Shown: piece by piece, positions 24,751 to 38,484 of the stretch
How the letters are laid out: every line of letters begins with the position of its first letter
Position numbering within the stretch: the stretch's first letter is position 1
Assembly (NCBI RefSeq): GCF_000308435.1
Contig: NZ_BAFR01000124.1
Span: forward strand, 62,001 to 126,000
Length of the DNA: 64,000 bases
Origin: Nocardia araoensis NBRC 100135
GTDB taxonomy: Bacteria > Actinomycetota > Actinomycetes > Mycobacteriales > Mycobacteriaceae
Reading direction: 5' to 3'
Made by a program: the position numbers and the translations under genes
Notes under the pieces: generated by a model
The model's input: the letters and a program-made list of their open reading frames with translations, nothing else
Told to the model about the DNA's origin: nothing
Databases searched by the model: none

Positions 24751-25962
24751 TCAGAGTCCGACGGCGGCGCGCAGCTTGTCCGCGCGGTCGGTGTGCTCCC
24801 ACGGCAGGTCGACGTCGGTGCGGCCGAAGTGGCCGTACGCGGCGGTCGGCGCGTAGATCGGGCGCAGCAGGTCCAGATCGCGGATGATGGCGCCGGGACG
24901 CAGGTCGAAGACCTCGGTGATCGCGGTGCTGATGCGCGCCGGGTCGACCTTCTCGGTGCCGAAGGTCTCGACGAACAAGCCGACCGGAGCCGCCTTGCCG
25001 ATCGCGTAGGCCACCTGGACCTCGACGCGGTCGGCCAGATCGGCCGCGACGACGTTCTTCGCGACCCAGCGCATGGCGTAGGCGGCGGAGCGGTCCACCT
25101 TCGACGGGTCCTTGCCGGAGAAGGCGCCGCCACCGTGGCGGGCCATGCCGCCGTAGGTGTCGACGATGATCTTGCGGCCGGTCAGGCCCGCGTCGCCCAT
25201 CGGGCCGCCGAGCACGAACTTGCCGGTGGGGTTGACCAGCAGGCGGATGTCGGAGATGTCCAGGCTGGGCAGCTCGAGGTCGGCGAGCACCGCGTCGAGG
25301 ACCTTCTCGCGGATGTCGGGGGCGAGCAGGTTGTCCAGGTCGATGTCGGCGGCGTGCTGGGTGGAGACGACCACCGTGTCCAAGCGGACCGGGCGATCAC
25401 CGTCGTATTCGATGGTGACCTGGGTCTTGCCGTCCGGGCGCAGGTAGGGCAGCACGCCGGTCTTGCGCACCTCGGTCAGGCGGCGCGACAACCTGTGCGC
25501 GAGCGCGATCGGCAGCGGCATCAGCTCGGGGGTGTCCTTGGTGGCGTAACCGAACATCAGGCCCTGGTCGCCCGCGCCCTGCCGCTCGATTTCGTCGTCG
25601 GAGCCGCCGAGACGCGCCTCGTGGGAGGTGTCCACACCCTGGGCGATATCCGGCGACTGCGCGCCGATCGCGATATTCACACCGCAGGAATTTCCGTCGA
25701 AACCCTTTGCCGACGAGTCATATCCGATTTCCAGGACTTTTTCCCGGACAATTCGGGGAATATCGGCGTACGCCGACGTGGTGACCTCACCCGCGACATG
25801 GACCTGGCCGGTCGTCACGAGGGTTTCCACCGCGACCCGGCTGCGCGGATCCTCCGCGAGCAACGCGTCGAGAATGGAATCGCTGATGGCATCACAGATT
25901 TTGTCCGGATGACCTTCGGTCACGGACTCGCTGGTGAAAAGCCGGCTCCCGGACGTGCGCAC
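24751..25962 (-). CDS. metK: S-adenosylmethionine synthase
   Basis: 403 residues with all MetK motifs: [19 protein letters not shown] (N-terminal, with the ATP-binding His and Asp), [30 protein letters not shown] and [19 protein letters not shown] (P-loop-like, with catalytic lysines). It makes S-adenosylmethionine from methionine and ATP. The start is the GTG at 25962 with GAGGGAAG upstream. In the conserved order it lies between coaBC and priA; priA begins 16 bp after its stop. Confidence 0.97.
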   Translation of the reverse strand: MRTSGSRLFTSESVTEGHPDKICDAISDSILDALLAEDPRSRVAVETLVTTGQVHVAGEVTTSAYADIPRIVREKVLEIGYDSSAKGFDGNSCGVNIAIGAQSPDIAQGVDTSHEARLGGSDDEIERQGAGDQGLMFGYATKDTPELMPLPIALAHRLSRRLTEVRKTGVLPYLRPDGKTQVTIEYDGDRPVRLDTVVVSTQHAADIDLDNLLAPDIREKVLDAVLADLELPSLDISDIRLLVNPTGKFVLGGPMGDAGLTGRKIIVDTYGGMARHGGGAFSGKDPSKVDRSAAYAMRWVAKNVVAADLADRVEVQVAYAIGKAAPVGLFVETFGTEKVDPARISTAITEVFDLRPGAIIRDLDLLRPIYAPTAAYGHFGRTDVDLPWEHTDRADKLRAAVGL

Positions 25963-26005
25963 AGTTCTTCCCTCTCCCTCAACGGGTTACTCGTATCGGC
26001 TTGCG

Positions 26006-26033
26006 ACAGTAACGCGATGTCGTGACTGCGCAA
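26006..26033 (-). promoter_or_regulatory. Probable metK promoter
   Basis: On the minus strand TTGCGC (26028-26033) and TACTGT (26006-26011) are 16 bp apart, placing the transcript start about 37 nt upstream of the metK GTG. No SAM-riboswitch-like folding is evident in the short leader. Confidence 0.4.
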
Positions 26034-26191
26034 CCCTTATATCTCAGCCTATTCCAAATCACCGACAGGGCGGACCTCAACGCCGCGGCCATACCGGGCA
26101 GCTGAACTTCCGGTGTCCCGGCGGTGCCGAATCGATGACGGCGCCGCGAACGACGGACCGGATGGCAATCCTGGCAGGGCCGGAGCCCGGC

Positions 26192-27415
26192 TCAGCGCAG
26201 CAACACGCTCAGCGCGTCGAGCACGCGGCTGGCCAGCAATGCCTTGGAGCCGTGATCGAGCGCCTGTTCGGTGCCGTCCGCGCCGAGCAGCCAGCCGTCG
26301 TTGGTGTCCACCTCGAACGCTTTACCCTCGCCGACCGCGTTGACCACGAGCAGGTCGCAGCCCTTGCGTGCGAGCTTGGCCCGCGCGTGGGTGAGGACGT
26401 CGCCGTGCTCGTCACCGGTCTCGGCGGCGAAGCCGACGATCGCGGTGCCGGGCAACTGCCCGTCGCGTCGCGCCTGTACCAGCCCGGCGAGGATGTCGTC
26501 GGTCTTGGTCAGCGGAATGACGTCGGGCTCGCCGGCGCCCTTCTTGATCTTGGCGGCGGCGACGTTGGTCGGCCGGAAATCGGCGACCGCCGCGGCCATG
26601 ATCACCGCGTCGGCGCCGACGGCGTGCTTGTCGACGGCGGTCTTCAGCTGTTCGGCGGTGGTGATGTGCACCAGGTCGACGGCGGCGGGCGCCGCCATCT
26701 CGATCGTGTTGCCCGCGATCAACGTCACGTGGGCGCCGCGCTGGGCCGCGACCCGCGCGAGCGCGTAGCCCTGCTTACCGGAGCTGCGGTTGCCCAGGAA
26801 ACGCACCGGATCCAACGGCTCCCTGGTGCCGCCCGCCGTGATGACGACCCGGCGGCCCTCCAGATCCCGTTGAATCGCGTCGGCACGCTCCATGAGCAGC
26901 GACGCCAGACCGAAGATCTCCTCGGGCTCGGGCAGGCGTCCGGGGCCGGTGTCGGCGCCGGTGAGCCGGCCCGCCGCGGGCTCCATGACGATCGCACCGC
27001 GGGCGCGCAAGGTCGCGACGTTGGCGACGGTCGCGGGATGCTCCCACATCTCGGTGTGCATCGCGGGCGCGAACAAGATCGGACATCGGGCCGTCAGCAA
27101 CGTGGCGGTGAGCAGGTCGTCGGCGCGGCCGGACGCGGCACGGGCCATGAGGTCGGCGGTCGCCGGGGCGATGACCACCAGGTCCGCCTCCTGGCCCAGG
27201 CGAACATGCGGGACCTCCGGCACGTCGGAGAACACACCGGTGTGCACCGGGTTCCCGGACAGTGCCTCGAAGGTCGCCTTGCCGACGAACTCCAGCGCCG
27301 AGGCGGTGGGGATCACCCGGACGTCATGTCCGGTCTCGGTGAATCGCCGGACCAGAGAGCACGCCTTGTAGGCGGCGATGCCTCCGGCCACACCGACGAC
27401 GATCCTTGTGGTCAC
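26192..27415 (-). CDS. coaBC: Bifunctional CoaBC (phosphopantothenoylcysteine synthetase/decarboxylase)
   Basis: 407 residues. The N-terminal flavoprotein decarboxylase domain (CoaC) has VGVAGGIAAYKACSLVR, PHVRLGQEADLVVIAPATA and APAMHTEMWEHPA with the catalytic histidine. The C-terminal CoaB synthetase has ITAGGTREPLDPVRFLGN, SSGKQGYALA and AAVADFRP, ending with KIKK. It catalyses the second and third steps of coenzyme A synthesis. It starts at the GTG at 27415, 43 bp after rpoZ, within the gmk-rpoZ-coaBC-metK block. Confidence 0.97.
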   Translation of the reverse strand: MTTRIVVGVAGGIAAYKACSLVRRFTETGHDVRVIPTASALEFVGKATFEALSGNPVHTGVFSDVPEVPHVRLGQEADLVVIAPATADLMARAASGRADDLLTATLLTARCPILFAPAMHTEMWEHPATVANVATLRARGAIVMEPAAGRLTGADTGPGRLPEPEEIFGLASLLMERADAIQRDLEGRRVVITAGGTREPLDPVRFLGNRSSGKQGYALARVAAQRGAHVTLIAGNTIEMAAPAAVDLVHITTAEQLKTAVDKHAVGADAVIMAAAVADFRPTNVAAAKIKKGAGEPDVIPLTKTDDILAGLVQARRDGQLPGTAIVGFAAETGDEHGDVLTHARAKLARKGCDLLVVNAVGEGKAFEVDTNDGWLLGADGTEQALDHGSKALLASRVLDALSVLLR

Positions 27416-27458
27416 TACGCCTCCGGCCTAGTCGTGGTCACGGCGAACCGGGTTCGCC

Positions 27459-27827
<369 letters not shown>

Positions 27828-27876
27828 TTACGCAGGCTACCTCCTCCGGGCCTGATCGCTCATGCGCAGGTGGGGG

Positions 27877-28461
27877 TCACGAACTCGAATTTGTGCTAAC
27901 GAACAACGATACCAACTGCTCACAGGCGCTGGTCACCTCGTCGTTGACGATAACTATGTCGAACTCGTCACAGGCCGCCAGCTCGGTCCTGGCCGTTTCC
28001 AAGCGGCGCTCGATCACCTCGGGCGACTCGGTGCCGCGCGAGGTCAGTCGCGCGACCAACTCGTCCCAGCTCGGCGGGGCCAGAAAGACCAGGATCGCTT
28101 CGGGGATCGCCCGGCGCACCGATCGCGCGCCCTCGAGATCCACTTCGACCAGTACCGGAAGGCCCTCCGCCAGCGCGGCGCGCACCGGGCCCGCGGGAGT
28201 GCCCGAACGCTGCAACCCGCCGTGGATTTCCGCCCACTCGAGCAGTTCACCCGCCTCGATCATCGCGTCGAACTCCGCACGGGAGACGAAGTGGTAGTCG
28301 AGGCCGTCGACCTCCCCGGGCCGCGGGGCCCGGGTCGTTGCCGACACGCTGAAGACCAGATCGGGCAGTCGTTCGCGGACACAGCGGACCACGGTGGACT
28401 TGCCCACGGCCGAGGGGCCGACCAGTACGACCAGTCGACCCTTCCGCGTGTGTTCGATCAC
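27877..28461 (-). CDS. gmk: Guanylate kinase
   Basis: 194 residues with the P-loop [11 protein letters not shown] at the N-terminus, the GMP-binding segment [27 protein letters not shown] and the lid region [17 protein letters not shown]. It phosphorylates GMP to GDP with ATP. The start is a GTG at 28461, 8 bp after the mihF stop, so the two are co-transcribed. A 136-bp gap separates it from rpoZ. Confidence 0.96.
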   Translation of the reverse strand: MIEHTRKGRLVVLVGPSAVGKSTVVRCVRERLPDLVFSVSATTRAPRPGEVDGLDYHFVSRAEFDAMIEAGELLEWAEIHGGLQRSGTPAGPVRAALAEGLPVLVEVDLEGARSVRRAIPEAILVFLAPPSWDELVARLTSRGTESPEVIERRLETARTELAACDEFDIVIVNDEVTSACEQLVSLFVSTNSSS

Positions 28462-28469
28462 CCTCGTCG

Positions 28470-28790
28470 TCAGGCGTCGAAGTCGAACCGGGCCAGCAGC
28501 GCCTTGCGCTGCCGGTCGCCGAGTCCGCGCAGCCGCCGGGTGGGGGCGATCTCCAGCTCGCTCATGATTTCCGCCGCCTTGACCTTGCCCACCTTCGGCA
28601 GGGCCTCCAGCAGCGCCGACACCTTCATCTTGCCGAGGATCTCGTCGGTCTCGGCGTCGGTGAGGACCTGCTTCAGGTTGGTGCCGCCACGCTTCAAGCG
28701 CTCCTTGAGCTCCGCCCGAGCGCGGCGAGCGGCAGCCGCCTTCTCCAAAGCAGCGGCGCGCTGCTCGTCAGTCAGCTGGGGAAGGGCCAC
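28470..28790 (-). CDS. mihF: Integration host factor MihF, actinobacterial type
   Basis: 106 residues: [19 protein letters not shown] at the start, a basic helix ([18 protein letters not shown]), then a helix-two-turns-helix core [20 protein letters not shown] and [15 protein letters not shown]. This is the mIHF nucleoid-associated protein, unrelated in sequence to E. coli IHF, binding DNA without strict sequence. The GTG start has GGAGG 4-5 nt upstream; an in-frame TGA just above excludes a longer form. A 13-codon open frame overlaps the start on the same strand. Confidence 0.95.
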   Translation of the reverse strand: MALPQLTDEQRAAALEKAAAARRARAELKERLKRGGTNLKQVLTDAETDEILGKMKVSALLEALPKVGKVKAAEIMSELEIAPTRRLRGLGDRQRKALLARFDFDA

Positions 28791-28985
28791 GGTTCCTCCG
28801 TCTCATCGTTCATTGCATCAACTCCTGCCGGTAACCCGGCAGTCTCAGCGACCGTACCCACGACGTCCGCCGATTGCGAACCCACCCCCCAGGTCAGCGC
28901 ATGATTCCGGGTGGGGACCGCACCCCGGCGGCCCCGCGCCGGTCCCGTCCGCGCCACCGAGCGCATCGCGGTGCCGGACCAGCGA

Positions 28986-29015
28986 AATATGCCGCCAGCA
29001 GGGCGTTTTCGACAA
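28986..29015 (-). promoter_or_regulatory. Probable mihF promoter
   Basis: On the minus strand TTGTCG (29010-29015) and CATATT (28986-28991) are 18 bp apart. The inverted repeat CAAACC-GAAT-GGTTTG (29013-29028) overlaps the -35. The resulting leader to mihF would be about 190 nt. Assignment is by consensus only. Confidence 0.35.
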
Positions 29016-29327
29016 ACCGAATGGTTTGCGGAAGGGTTGCGGCACGGCAGCGCATCTCTCCAGCAACCCTGCGCGCGCCCTACCAGGAACTTTCTGGAAA
29101 TTCTCCGCGTGTCGCGAGTTTTTTGCGCGTGTCGGGCGTCACATTGCAGCCATTCGGGCGGCGATGACTCGGCATCCGGTGCCGGATGGTTGCCCTGTAC
29201 GTCGGCCCAGGAGCGGTGCCACCATCGGTGCACCGATCGGGCCAGAAATCAGCGCAGGAGCGCGCACAGACCCCGCTAATGGGCACGTGTGTGCGAACAC
29301 CTGCACGCACAGAGACCCGAAACGACG

Positions 29328-29353
29328 AAGGCCGGCGCGGATGCGCCGGCCTT
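29328..29353 (-). terminator. Terminator of the pyr operon
   Basis: AAGGCCGGCGC (29328-29338) and GCGCCGGCCTT (29343-29353) form an 11-bp stem with a 4-nt loop, 7 bp after the pyrF stop. It closes the minus-strand operon; the downstream T-run is weak. Confidence 0.75.
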
Positions 29354-29359
29354 TCGCGG

Positions 29360-30184
29360 TCACTTCTGGAGGAACGCGAACGCGTCCTGGAAAGCGTGCA
29401 CTCTGGCACGCAGTGCCGGAACGGTCGGTCCGTCCCGCAGCACCTCGCGCGAGACGTTCGGCACGACGGCCCCGAGCATCGGCTCGGGGACCAGGTCCCG
29501 GATCGTTTCCGGGCCGCCGCCCTGGGCGCCCACCCCGGGCATCAGGACCGGGCCGTTGAGCGCGGAGAGGTCGGGCGCCTCGCTGAGCGTGGCGCCGACC
29601 ACCACGCCGACCGAGCCGAACTCCACGCCCGCGTTGCGAGCCGCCGCCTCGTCGACCATGGTCTGCGCGACCGTGCGGCCCTGCGCGGCGACCGCCCGCT
29701 GCACCTGCGCTCCCTCGGGGTTCGAGGTCGCCGCGAGCACGAAGACGCCGCGGTGGCCCACCTCGGCGAGCGTCAGCGCCGGTGCCAACGAACCGAATCC
29801 CAGGTACGGCGACACCGTGACCGCGTCGGACCCCAGCGGCCCGTCGGCCAACCAGGTCCGCGCGTAGGCGTCCATGGTGGACCCGATATCGCCGCGTTTG
29901 GCGTCGGCGAGCACCAGGGTCCCCGAGGCCCGCAACACCTCGATGGTGCGCTCCAGGACCGCGATGCCGCCGGAGCCGTGGGCTTCGAAGAACGCGACCT
30001 GCGGCTTGACCAGCGCGACGAGGCCGTCGAAAGCCTCCACGCAGATCTCGGCGAACCGCTCGAGCCCCTCGACGTCCTCGGTCAGTCCCCAGGACCGCAG
30101 CAGCTGCGGGTGCGGGTCGATACCGACGCACACCGGCCCCAGATGCCGCATCGCATGTCGCAAGCGGTCGCCGAAGGTCTTCAT
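29360..30184 (-). CDS. pyrF: Orotidine-5'-phosphate decarboxylase
   Basis: 274 residues of the long mycobacterial type: [20 protein letters not shown] at the start and the active-site signature [19 protein letters not shown] with the catalytic Lys/Asp pair. It decarboxylates OMP to UMP, the last step of de novo pyrimidine synthesis. The ATG at 30184 has GGTGAG upstream. The gene follows carB by 25 bp and ends at the operon terminator. Confidence 0.97.
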   Translation of the reverse strand: MKTFGDRLRHAMRHLGPVCVGIDPHPQLLRSWGLTEDVEGLERFAEICVEAFDGLVALVKPQVAFFEAHGSGGIAVLERTIEVLRASGTLVLADAKRGDIGSTMDAYARTWLADGPLGSDAVTVSPYLGFGSLAPALTLAEVGHRGVFVLAATSNPEGAQVQRAVAAQGRTVAQTMVDEAAARNAGVEFGSVGVVVGATLSEAPDLSALNGPVLMPGVGAQGGGPETIRDLVPEPMLGAVVPNVSREVLRDGPTVPALRARVHAFQDAFAFLQK

Positions 30185-30209
30185 CTCACCCGTTCCGTCC
30201 GGCCGCGGC

Positions 30210-33517
<3,308 letters not shown>

Positions 33518-33518
<1 letters not shown>

Positions 33519-34630
33519 CAGGCTCCTTCCATGAGACCGGCGAAACGGTCGAACAGGTACGCGGCGTCGTGGGGTCCGGCGGCGGCTTCCGGGTGGTACT
33601 GCACGGAGAAGGCGCGGCCGTCGACCAGCCGGACGCCCTCGACCGTGCCGTCGTTGGCGCAGACGTGACTCACCTCGGCCGTGCCGAAGGGAGTATCGAA
33701 CCGCTCGCCCCGCTCGCCCTCCAGCGCGAACCCGTGGTTCTGCGCGGTGATCGAGATCCGGCCGGTTTCGTGCTCCACCACGGGGATGTTGATCCCGCGG
33801 TGGCCGAACTTCATCTTGTAGGTGCCCCGGCCGAGCGCGCGGCCGAGGATCTGGTTGCCGAAGCAGATGCCGAACAGCGGCAGGCCCTCGCCCAGCACGC
33901 CACGGGTCAGCTCGACCGCCGCGTCGGCGGTGGCCGGATCGCCGGGACCGTTGGACAGGAAGACCCCGTCCGGCTTCAGCTCGAGGATCTGATCCAGCGT
34001 GGTGGTCGAGGAGACCACGTGCACCCGCATGCCGCGCTGCGCGAACATGCGCGGGGTGTTGGTCTTGATCCCGAGATCGACCGCGACGACCGTGCGGCGG
34101 TGTTCGCCGTCCGGCTCGATCGTGTAGAGCGCGTCGGTGCTCACCTCGCCCGCGAGGTCGGCGCCCAGCATGGACGGCTGACCGTTGACCCGGTCCACCA
34201 GTTCCTCCGCGGCGGCCAGCGCGTCGCCGGAGAAGATGCCCGCCTTCATCGAACCCCGGGTGCGCAGGTGACGCACCAGCGCGCGGGTGTCGATGCCCGC
34301 GATGCCGACGATCCGCTGACGTTCCAGTTCGTCCGGCAGCGTCTTGGTGGCGCGCCAGTTGGACGCGCGCCGCGCCGGGTCGCGCACCGCGTAGCCGGCG
34401 ACCCAGATCTTCGTCGACTCGTCGTCCTCGTCGTTCCAGCCGGTGTTGCCGATCTGCGGAGCGGCGGCCACCACGATCTGGCGGTGGTAGGACGGGTCGG
34501 TGAGGGTCTCCTGGTACCCGGTCATCGCGGTGCAGAACACCGCCTCACCGAGCGTCTGGCCCACGGCGCCGTAGGCCTGGCCGCGGAACACCCGGCCGTC
34601 CTCCAGCACGAGCGCTGCTTCTCCTGTCAT
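33518..34630 (-). CDS. carA: Carbamoyl-phosphate synthase small subunit
   Basis: 370 residues: the N-terminal CPSase small-chain domain ([20 protein letters not shown]) and a C-terminal class I glutaminase with the nucleophile in [17 protein letters not shown] and the His-Glu pair near the end ([13 protein letters not shown]). It supplies ammonia to CarB. It overlaps the upstream membrane-protein gene by 4 bp (ATGA) and carB by 1 bp, so the three are tightly coupled. Confidence 0.98.
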
Positions 34631-35148
34631 CCCTCGTCATCTCCCGTCATCGTCCCGCTCTGATCCGCCGCGGGAAGCCTGCGCCAAGCCGGGTAGACCG
34701 ACTTGTCGTCGCCGCGGAAACCCGTATCGATCTCGGTTCCGGTCGGCAGCTTCCAGCGAATGACCAGCACACCATCTTCCGTCATCACTTTGCCCGCATG
34801 GCCGCGCTCGGTGCGCACCGCGGTGACGGATTCCTCCGGAATCCAGATCACCGTCGCACCGTCGCGTTCGAGCAGAATTCCCTTTTCGAACCGCGTGAGT
34901 TCCGCGGTGGCCCGGAAACCCAGGTCGCCCACCGTGATCCGGTCCTGCCAGCTCGGCGCGATGGTGCTGCCCAGGTACAGGCCGGTGGTCGGCTCCAGTA
35001 CCTGCGCGCCCAGTTCGGCGGGTACGGCGGGCAGCGCGCCGATGCGCTCGGCCTGTCGCGCCGCGCGGTTGCGCCAGCCCCGGTACATCAGCCAGAGGCA
35101 GGCCGCGAACAGCACCAGCAGCCCGACCACCCAGAGCGTTCTCTCCAC
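34627..35148 (-). CDS. PH-like membrane protein of the pyr operon (Rv1382 type)
   Basis: 173 residues: one N-terminal transmembrane segment ([19 protein letters not shown]) followed by a cytosolic domain with [17 protein letters not shown] and a strand-rich C-terminal half ([29 protein letters not shown]). The position between pyrC and carA and the length match M. tuberculosis Rv1382. Its role is unknown; conservation inside the pyrimidine operon suggests a link to membrane-proximal control or export. The GTG start has AGGAGG 6 nt upstream. It overlaps carA by 4 bp. Confidence 0.85.
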   Translation of the reverse strand: MERTLWVVGLLVLFAACLWLMYRGWRNRAARQAERIGALPAVPAELGAQVLEPTTGLYLGSTIAPSWQDRITVGDLGFRATAELTRFEKGILLERDGATVIWIPEESVTAVRTERGHAGKVMTEDGVLVIRWKLPTGTEIDTGFRGDDKSVYPAWRRLPAADQSGTMTGDDEG

Positions 35149-35186
35149 TACGAACCTCCTCGAACGGCTGCGCCTCGGTCGCTCAT

Positions 35187-36503
35187 CTACGCCTCCGCCC
35201 GGTCGGTCAGCGCCTTGCCGTCCCTGGCGGTGACCCGGCCGCGCAGCAGCGTCGCGGTCACCCTGGCCGGGAAGGTCATCGCCTCGAACGGCGTGTTGTT
35301 CGAGATGCTGGCCAGGTCCTCGCCACGCACCGTCCAGCTCGCCTTCGGGTCGACCAGCGTCAGGTTGGCCGGCTCCCCGACCTCGAGCGGCCTGCCGTGC
35401 TCGTCCAAGCCGACGATCGCGGCCGGGCGCTCGCTCATCACGCGGGCGACGCCGCGCCAGTCCAGCAGCCCCGGCTCGACCATGGTCTGCACGATGATCG
35501 ACAGCGCCGTCTCCAGCCCCAGCATGCCGGGCCGCGCCGCGGCGAACTCGCAGCACTTGTCCTGCTCGGCATGCGGCGCGTGGTCGGTGGCGACGCAATC
35601 GATGATGCCCTCGGCCAGCGCCCGGCGCAGCGCGGCGGCGTCGGACGCCTCGCGCAGCGGCGGGTTGACCTTGTTGACCGCGTCGTAGGTCTCCAACCGG
35701 GAGTCGTCCAGCAGCAGATGGTGCGGGGTGACTTCGGCGGTGATCGAGATGCCCTGGGACTTGGCCCATTTCACCAGTTCCACGGTGCCTGCGGTGGAGG
35801 CGTGGCAGATGTGCACGCGGGCGCCCGCGTCCCGCGCGAGCAGGGCGTCGCGAGCCACGATCGACTCCTCGGCCGCGCGCGGCCAGCCGGCCAGCCCCAG
35901 CCGGGCCGCGGTCGGTCCCTCGTGCGCGATGGCGCCCTTGGTCAGCCTGGGCTCCTCCGCGTGCTGGGCGATCAGCACGCCGAGCGAGTTCGCGTACTCG
36001 AGTGCCCTGCGCATGATCAGCGGGTCGTAGACGCAGTGACCGTCGTCGGAGAACATGCGCACCGCGCCGACGCCCGCGGCCATGGTGCCCATCTCGGCGA
36101 GCTGTTCGCCCCGCAGCCCGACGGTGACCGCGCCGACCGGATACACGTCGACCAGGCCGACCTCACGGCCCCTGCGCCACACATGGTCGGTGACGACCAC
36201 CGAGTCGGCGACCGGGCTGGTGTTGGCCATCGCGAACACGGCGGTGTATCCGCCGAGCGCGGCGGCGGCCGAACCGGTCTCGATGGTCTCGGTGTCTTCG
36301 CGGCCCGGTTCACGCAGGTGGGTGTGCAGGTCGACGAAGCCGGGCAGCAGGATCTGGCCCTGCGCGTCGATGATGTCGGCGTCGACCACGCCCAGATCGG
36401 TACCGATCTGACGGATCTCCCCGTCGGCGACGAGCACGTCGACCGGCTCGCCTTCGCCGTACAGCAGCGCGCCCTTGATCAGAACGGTCGTGTTCGCACT
36501 CAT
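35187..36503 (-). CDS. pyrC: Dihydroorotase
   Basis: 438 residues, class I dihydroorotase: the zinc motif [12 protein letters not shown] near residue 58, further metal histidines in [10 protein letters not shown], and the catalytic Asp in [15 protein letters not shown]. It cyclises carbamoyl aspartate to dihydroorotate. It follows pyrB by 19 bp with GGAGAGG upstream of the ATG and is followed by the PH-like membrane-protein gene. Confidence 0.97.
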   Translation of the reverse strand: MSANTTVLIKGALLYGEGEPVDVLVADGEIRQIGTDLGVVDADIIDAQGQILLPGFVDLHTHLREPGREDTETIETGSAAAALGGYTAVFAMANTSPVADSVVVTDHVWRRGREVGLVDVYPVGAVTVGLRGEQLAEMGTMAAGVGAVRMFSDDGHCVYDPLIMRRALEYANSLGVLIAQHAEEPRLTKGAIAHEGPTAARLGLAGWPRAAEESIVARDALLARDAGARVHICHASTAGTVELVKWAKSQGISITAEVTPHHLLLDDSRLETYDAVNKVNPPLREASDAAALRRALAEGIIDCVATDHAPHAEQDKCCEFAAARPGMLGLETALSIIVQTMVEPGLLDWRGVARVMSERPAAIVGLDEHGRPLEVGEPANLTLVDPKASWTVRGEDLASISNNTPFEAMTFPARVTATLLRGRVTARDGKALTDRAEA

Positions 36504-36522
36504 GCTGCGTCCTCTCCGGCCC

Positions 36523-37482
36523 TCATGCCACTGCCTCCTGAGTCCCGACCAGCAGGCGGAACAGCACCGCCATCCGCATGTGCACCCCGTTGGTGACCTG
36601 TTGCAGCACAGCGGCCTTCGGCGAGTCCGCGACGGAGGACGCGATTTCCATGCCGCGCAGCATCGGGCCGGGGTGCAGCACGACGGCGTGGTCTTCCAGC
36701 AGAGCCAGCCTGCGCTCGGACAGTCCGTAGGTCACCGCGTACTCGCGGGCCGACGGGAAGAATCCGCCGTTCATCCGCTCCGCCTGCACACGCAGCATCA
36801 ACACCGCGTCGGCGCCGAGCAGTTCGGCGTCCAAGTGGTGCGAGACGCGGGCGGGCCAGGTCTCCACGCCGATCGGCAGCAGCGTGCGCGGGGCGACCAG
36901 CACGACCTCGGCGCCGAGCGTGGCCAGCAGGAACACGTTCGATCGCGCGACTCGGCTGTGCAAGATGTCACCGACGATGACCACTCGCTTGCCCTCGATG
37001 TCGCCGAGCCGCTGCCGGAGGGTCAGCGCGTCCAGCAAAGCCTGGGTCGGGTGCTCGTGCGTCCCGTCGCCCGCGTTGACGACCGCCGGGCCGGATCCGC
37101 GCCCCGCCGAGACCGCCCACTCGTCCATCCAGCGCGCGATCTGGTGCGCGGCGCCGGAAGCCGGATGCCGCACGATCAGCGCGTCCGCTCCCGCCGCGTG
37201 CAGCGTCAGCGCGGTGTCGCGCAGCGACTCACCCTTGGCGACCGAGGAACTGCTCGCGCTCACGTTGATCACGTCCGCGCTCATCCATTTGCCCGCCACC
37301 TCGAACGAGACCCGGGTCCGGGTCGAGTTCTCGTAGAAGACCGTCATCACGGTGCGCCCACGCAACGTGGGCAGCTTGTGCACCTCGCGGCCGAGCAGCG
37401 CCTGTTCGAACCGCTCGGCCTCGTCGAGCAGCTCGTTCGCGGCGGCGCGATCCAGCGCGGCGACCGACAGCAGATGCCTCAC
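36523..37482 (-). CDS. pyrB: Aspartate carbamoyltransferase catalytic subunit
   Basis: 319 residues with the carbamoyl-phosphate loop [13 protein letters not shown], an 80s-type loop [11 protein letters not shown], and [12 protein letters not shown] near the C-terminus. It condenses carbamoyl phosphate with aspartate. No regulatory subunit gene is seen, as in other actinobacteria. The start is the GTG at 37482 with AGGAGG 8 nt upstream. A 15-codon frame bridges the pyrR stop and this start. Confidence 0.97.
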   Translation of the reverse strand: MRHLLSVAALDRAAANELLDEAERFEQALLGREVHKLPTLRGRTVMTVFYENSTRTRVSFEVAGKWMSADVINVSASSSSVAKGESLRDTALTLHAAGADALIVRHPASGAAHQIARWMDEWAVSAGRGSGPAVVNAGDGTHEHPTQALLDALTLRQRLGDIEGKRVVIVGDILHSRVARSNVFLLATLGAEVVLVAPRTLLPIGVETWPARVSHHLDAELLGADAVLMLRVQAERMNGGFFPSAREYAVTYGLSERRLALLEDHAVVLHPGPMLRGMEIASSVADSPKAAVLQQVTNGVHMRMAVLFRLLVGTQEAVA

Positions 37483-37526
37483 GCGCCTGCCTCCTGCCGT
37501 GAGCCGGCGTGTGGCAGCCGATTCAT
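37479..37526 (-). CDS. Possible 15-residue bridging ORF between pyrR and pyrB
   Basis: ATG at 37526 overlaps the pyrR stop as TGATG, and its TGA overlaps the pyrB GTG as GTGA. A strong GGAGGAGG precedes it. The peptide ([15 protein letters not shown]) has no recognisable feature. Its likely role, if any, is to carry ribosomes from pyrR to pyrB. It could also be chance. Confidence 0.3.
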   Translation of the reverse strand: MNRLPHAGSRQEAGA

Positions 37527-38158
37527 CACGCCTCCTCCTGGTGCAGGTAGACGCCGTCCCGGCCGTCGTGTTCGGTCAGCAGCACCGAGATGTCCTCGGA
37601 GCGGTTGGTCGGCACGTTCTTGCCCACGTAGTCGGCGCGGATCGGAAGCTCCCGGTGACCGCGGTCGATGAGTACCGCCAGCTGCACCGCGCGCGGGCGG
37701 CCCAGGTCACGCAGGCCGTCGAGCGCGGAGCGGACGGTGCGACCGGAGAACAGCACGTCGTCGACCAGGACCACCAGCGCGTCCTCGATGCCGCCTTCCG
37801 GTACCGAGGTGCGCTCCAGTGGCCGGTGCGGACGGCTGCGCAGATCGTCGCGGTAGAGGGTGATGTCGAGCGAGCCCAGAGCCGGGCGGACGCCGGAGAA
37901 TTCCTCGATCTTGCCGGTGAGCCGCGCGGCGAGGGTGGTGCCACGGGTGGGGATGCCGATCAGCACCACGCGTGGCGCGTCCGGCTCGCCCGCGTCCAGC
38001 GCGGTCTTCTCGATGATCTGGTGCGCGATGCGCGCGATGGTCCGCCCGACATCCGAAGCCGACAACAGCTCTCGTCCCGCCGCCACCCATTCCGGGGTAT
38101 GTCGCTGCGATGTCTCGGCAGCGCCGGACTTGGCGGCCCGTTCTTCGGGCACGGCCAT
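37526..38158 (-). CDS. pyrR: Bifunctional pyrimidine operon regulator / uracil phosphoribosyltransferase PyrR
   Basis: 210 residues, slightly long at the N-terminus. It has the phosphoribosyltransferase fold with the PRPP loop [18 protein letters not shown] and [15 protein letters not shown]. In mycobacteria PyrR binds pyr mRNA with UMP/UTP and represses translation. It is the first gene of the minus-strand pyr operon, and its leader contains a PyrR-loop-like hairpin covering its own ribosome-binding site (AAGGAGG), consistent with autogenous control. Confidence 0.96.
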   Translation of the reverse strand: MAVPEERAAKSGAAETSQRHTPEWVAAGRELLSASDVGRTIARIAHQIIEKTALDAGEPDAPRVVLIGIPTRGTTLAARLTGKIEEFSGVRPALGSLDITLYRDDLRSRPHRPLERTSVPEGGIEDALVVLVDDVLFSGRTVRSALDGLRDLGRPRAVQLAVLIDRGHRELPIRADYVGKNVPTNRSEDISVLLTEHDGRDGVYLHQEEA

Positions 38159-38161
38159 GCC

Positions 38162-38190
38162 GACCTCCTTCCCCGCCTCACCGGACGGTC
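38162..38190 (-). promoter_or_regulatory. PyrR-binding-loop-like hairpin over the pyrR ribosome-binding site
   Basis: Minus-strand RNA: GACC (38190-38187), bulged G, UCC pairs with GGA (38168-38166) and GGUC (38165-38162), closing a 14-nt loop GGUGAGGCGGGGAA. The stretch GUCCGGUGAGGCGGGGAAGG closely follows the Bacillus PyrR loop (about GUCCAGAGAGGCUGAGAAGG, from memory). The 3' strand of the stem contains the Shine-Dalgarno GGAGG. This fits the PyrR translational repression reported in M. smegmatis. Confidence 0.7.
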
Positions 38191-38215
38191 CGTTAAAGGA
38201 TGTCTTACGGCAAGC

Positions 38216-38246
38216 AGCGTAGCAGCGCCTCGACCCCCGGTTTCAC
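38216..38246 (-). promoter_or_regulatory. Possible pyr operon promoter
   Basis: Minus-strand TACGCT (38216-38221) is a good -10; GTGAAA (38241-38246) 19 bp upstream is a weak -35. Transcription from here would give a leader of about 50 nt that contains the PyrR-loop-like hairpin. Confidence 0.35.
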
Positions 38247-38484
38247 CAGGTATATCGCGCTGTGAGCGGGGCCACTGACCGATGTGTGGCAGCGGCCGCG
38301 CTACCGGCGGACCGCGAGAATCAGACCGAGATCCCGGCTGCCCGATGCGGCCGGACGGTCCAGGGGGTCGTCGTAGCGGCGGTCGAGGCGCGCGATTCCC
38401 AGGCACGGATCACCGCCACGCCGATCGCTGGCCTTGCAGTACGCGACATCCTGGCGATATCCGACCGCAGTGACCGAAAACCGC

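Larger units (their letters stand above)
28791..29359. other. Long intergenic region between mihF and pyrF
   Basis: About 570 bp with no supported gene. It holds a probable mihF promoter, a small hairpin CTGCCGG-gtta-CCGGCAG (minus-strand reading) just upstream of mihF, and the pyr-operon terminator at its right end. M. tuberculosis has PE/PPE genes at this place; no remnant of those is seen. Confidence 0.6.

Noticed and set aside
25963-26191. Possible SAM riboswitch in front of metK
   Set aside because: The predicted leader is only about 40 nt and no multi-helix SAM aptamer pattern was seen by eye; the region fits a plain promoter.
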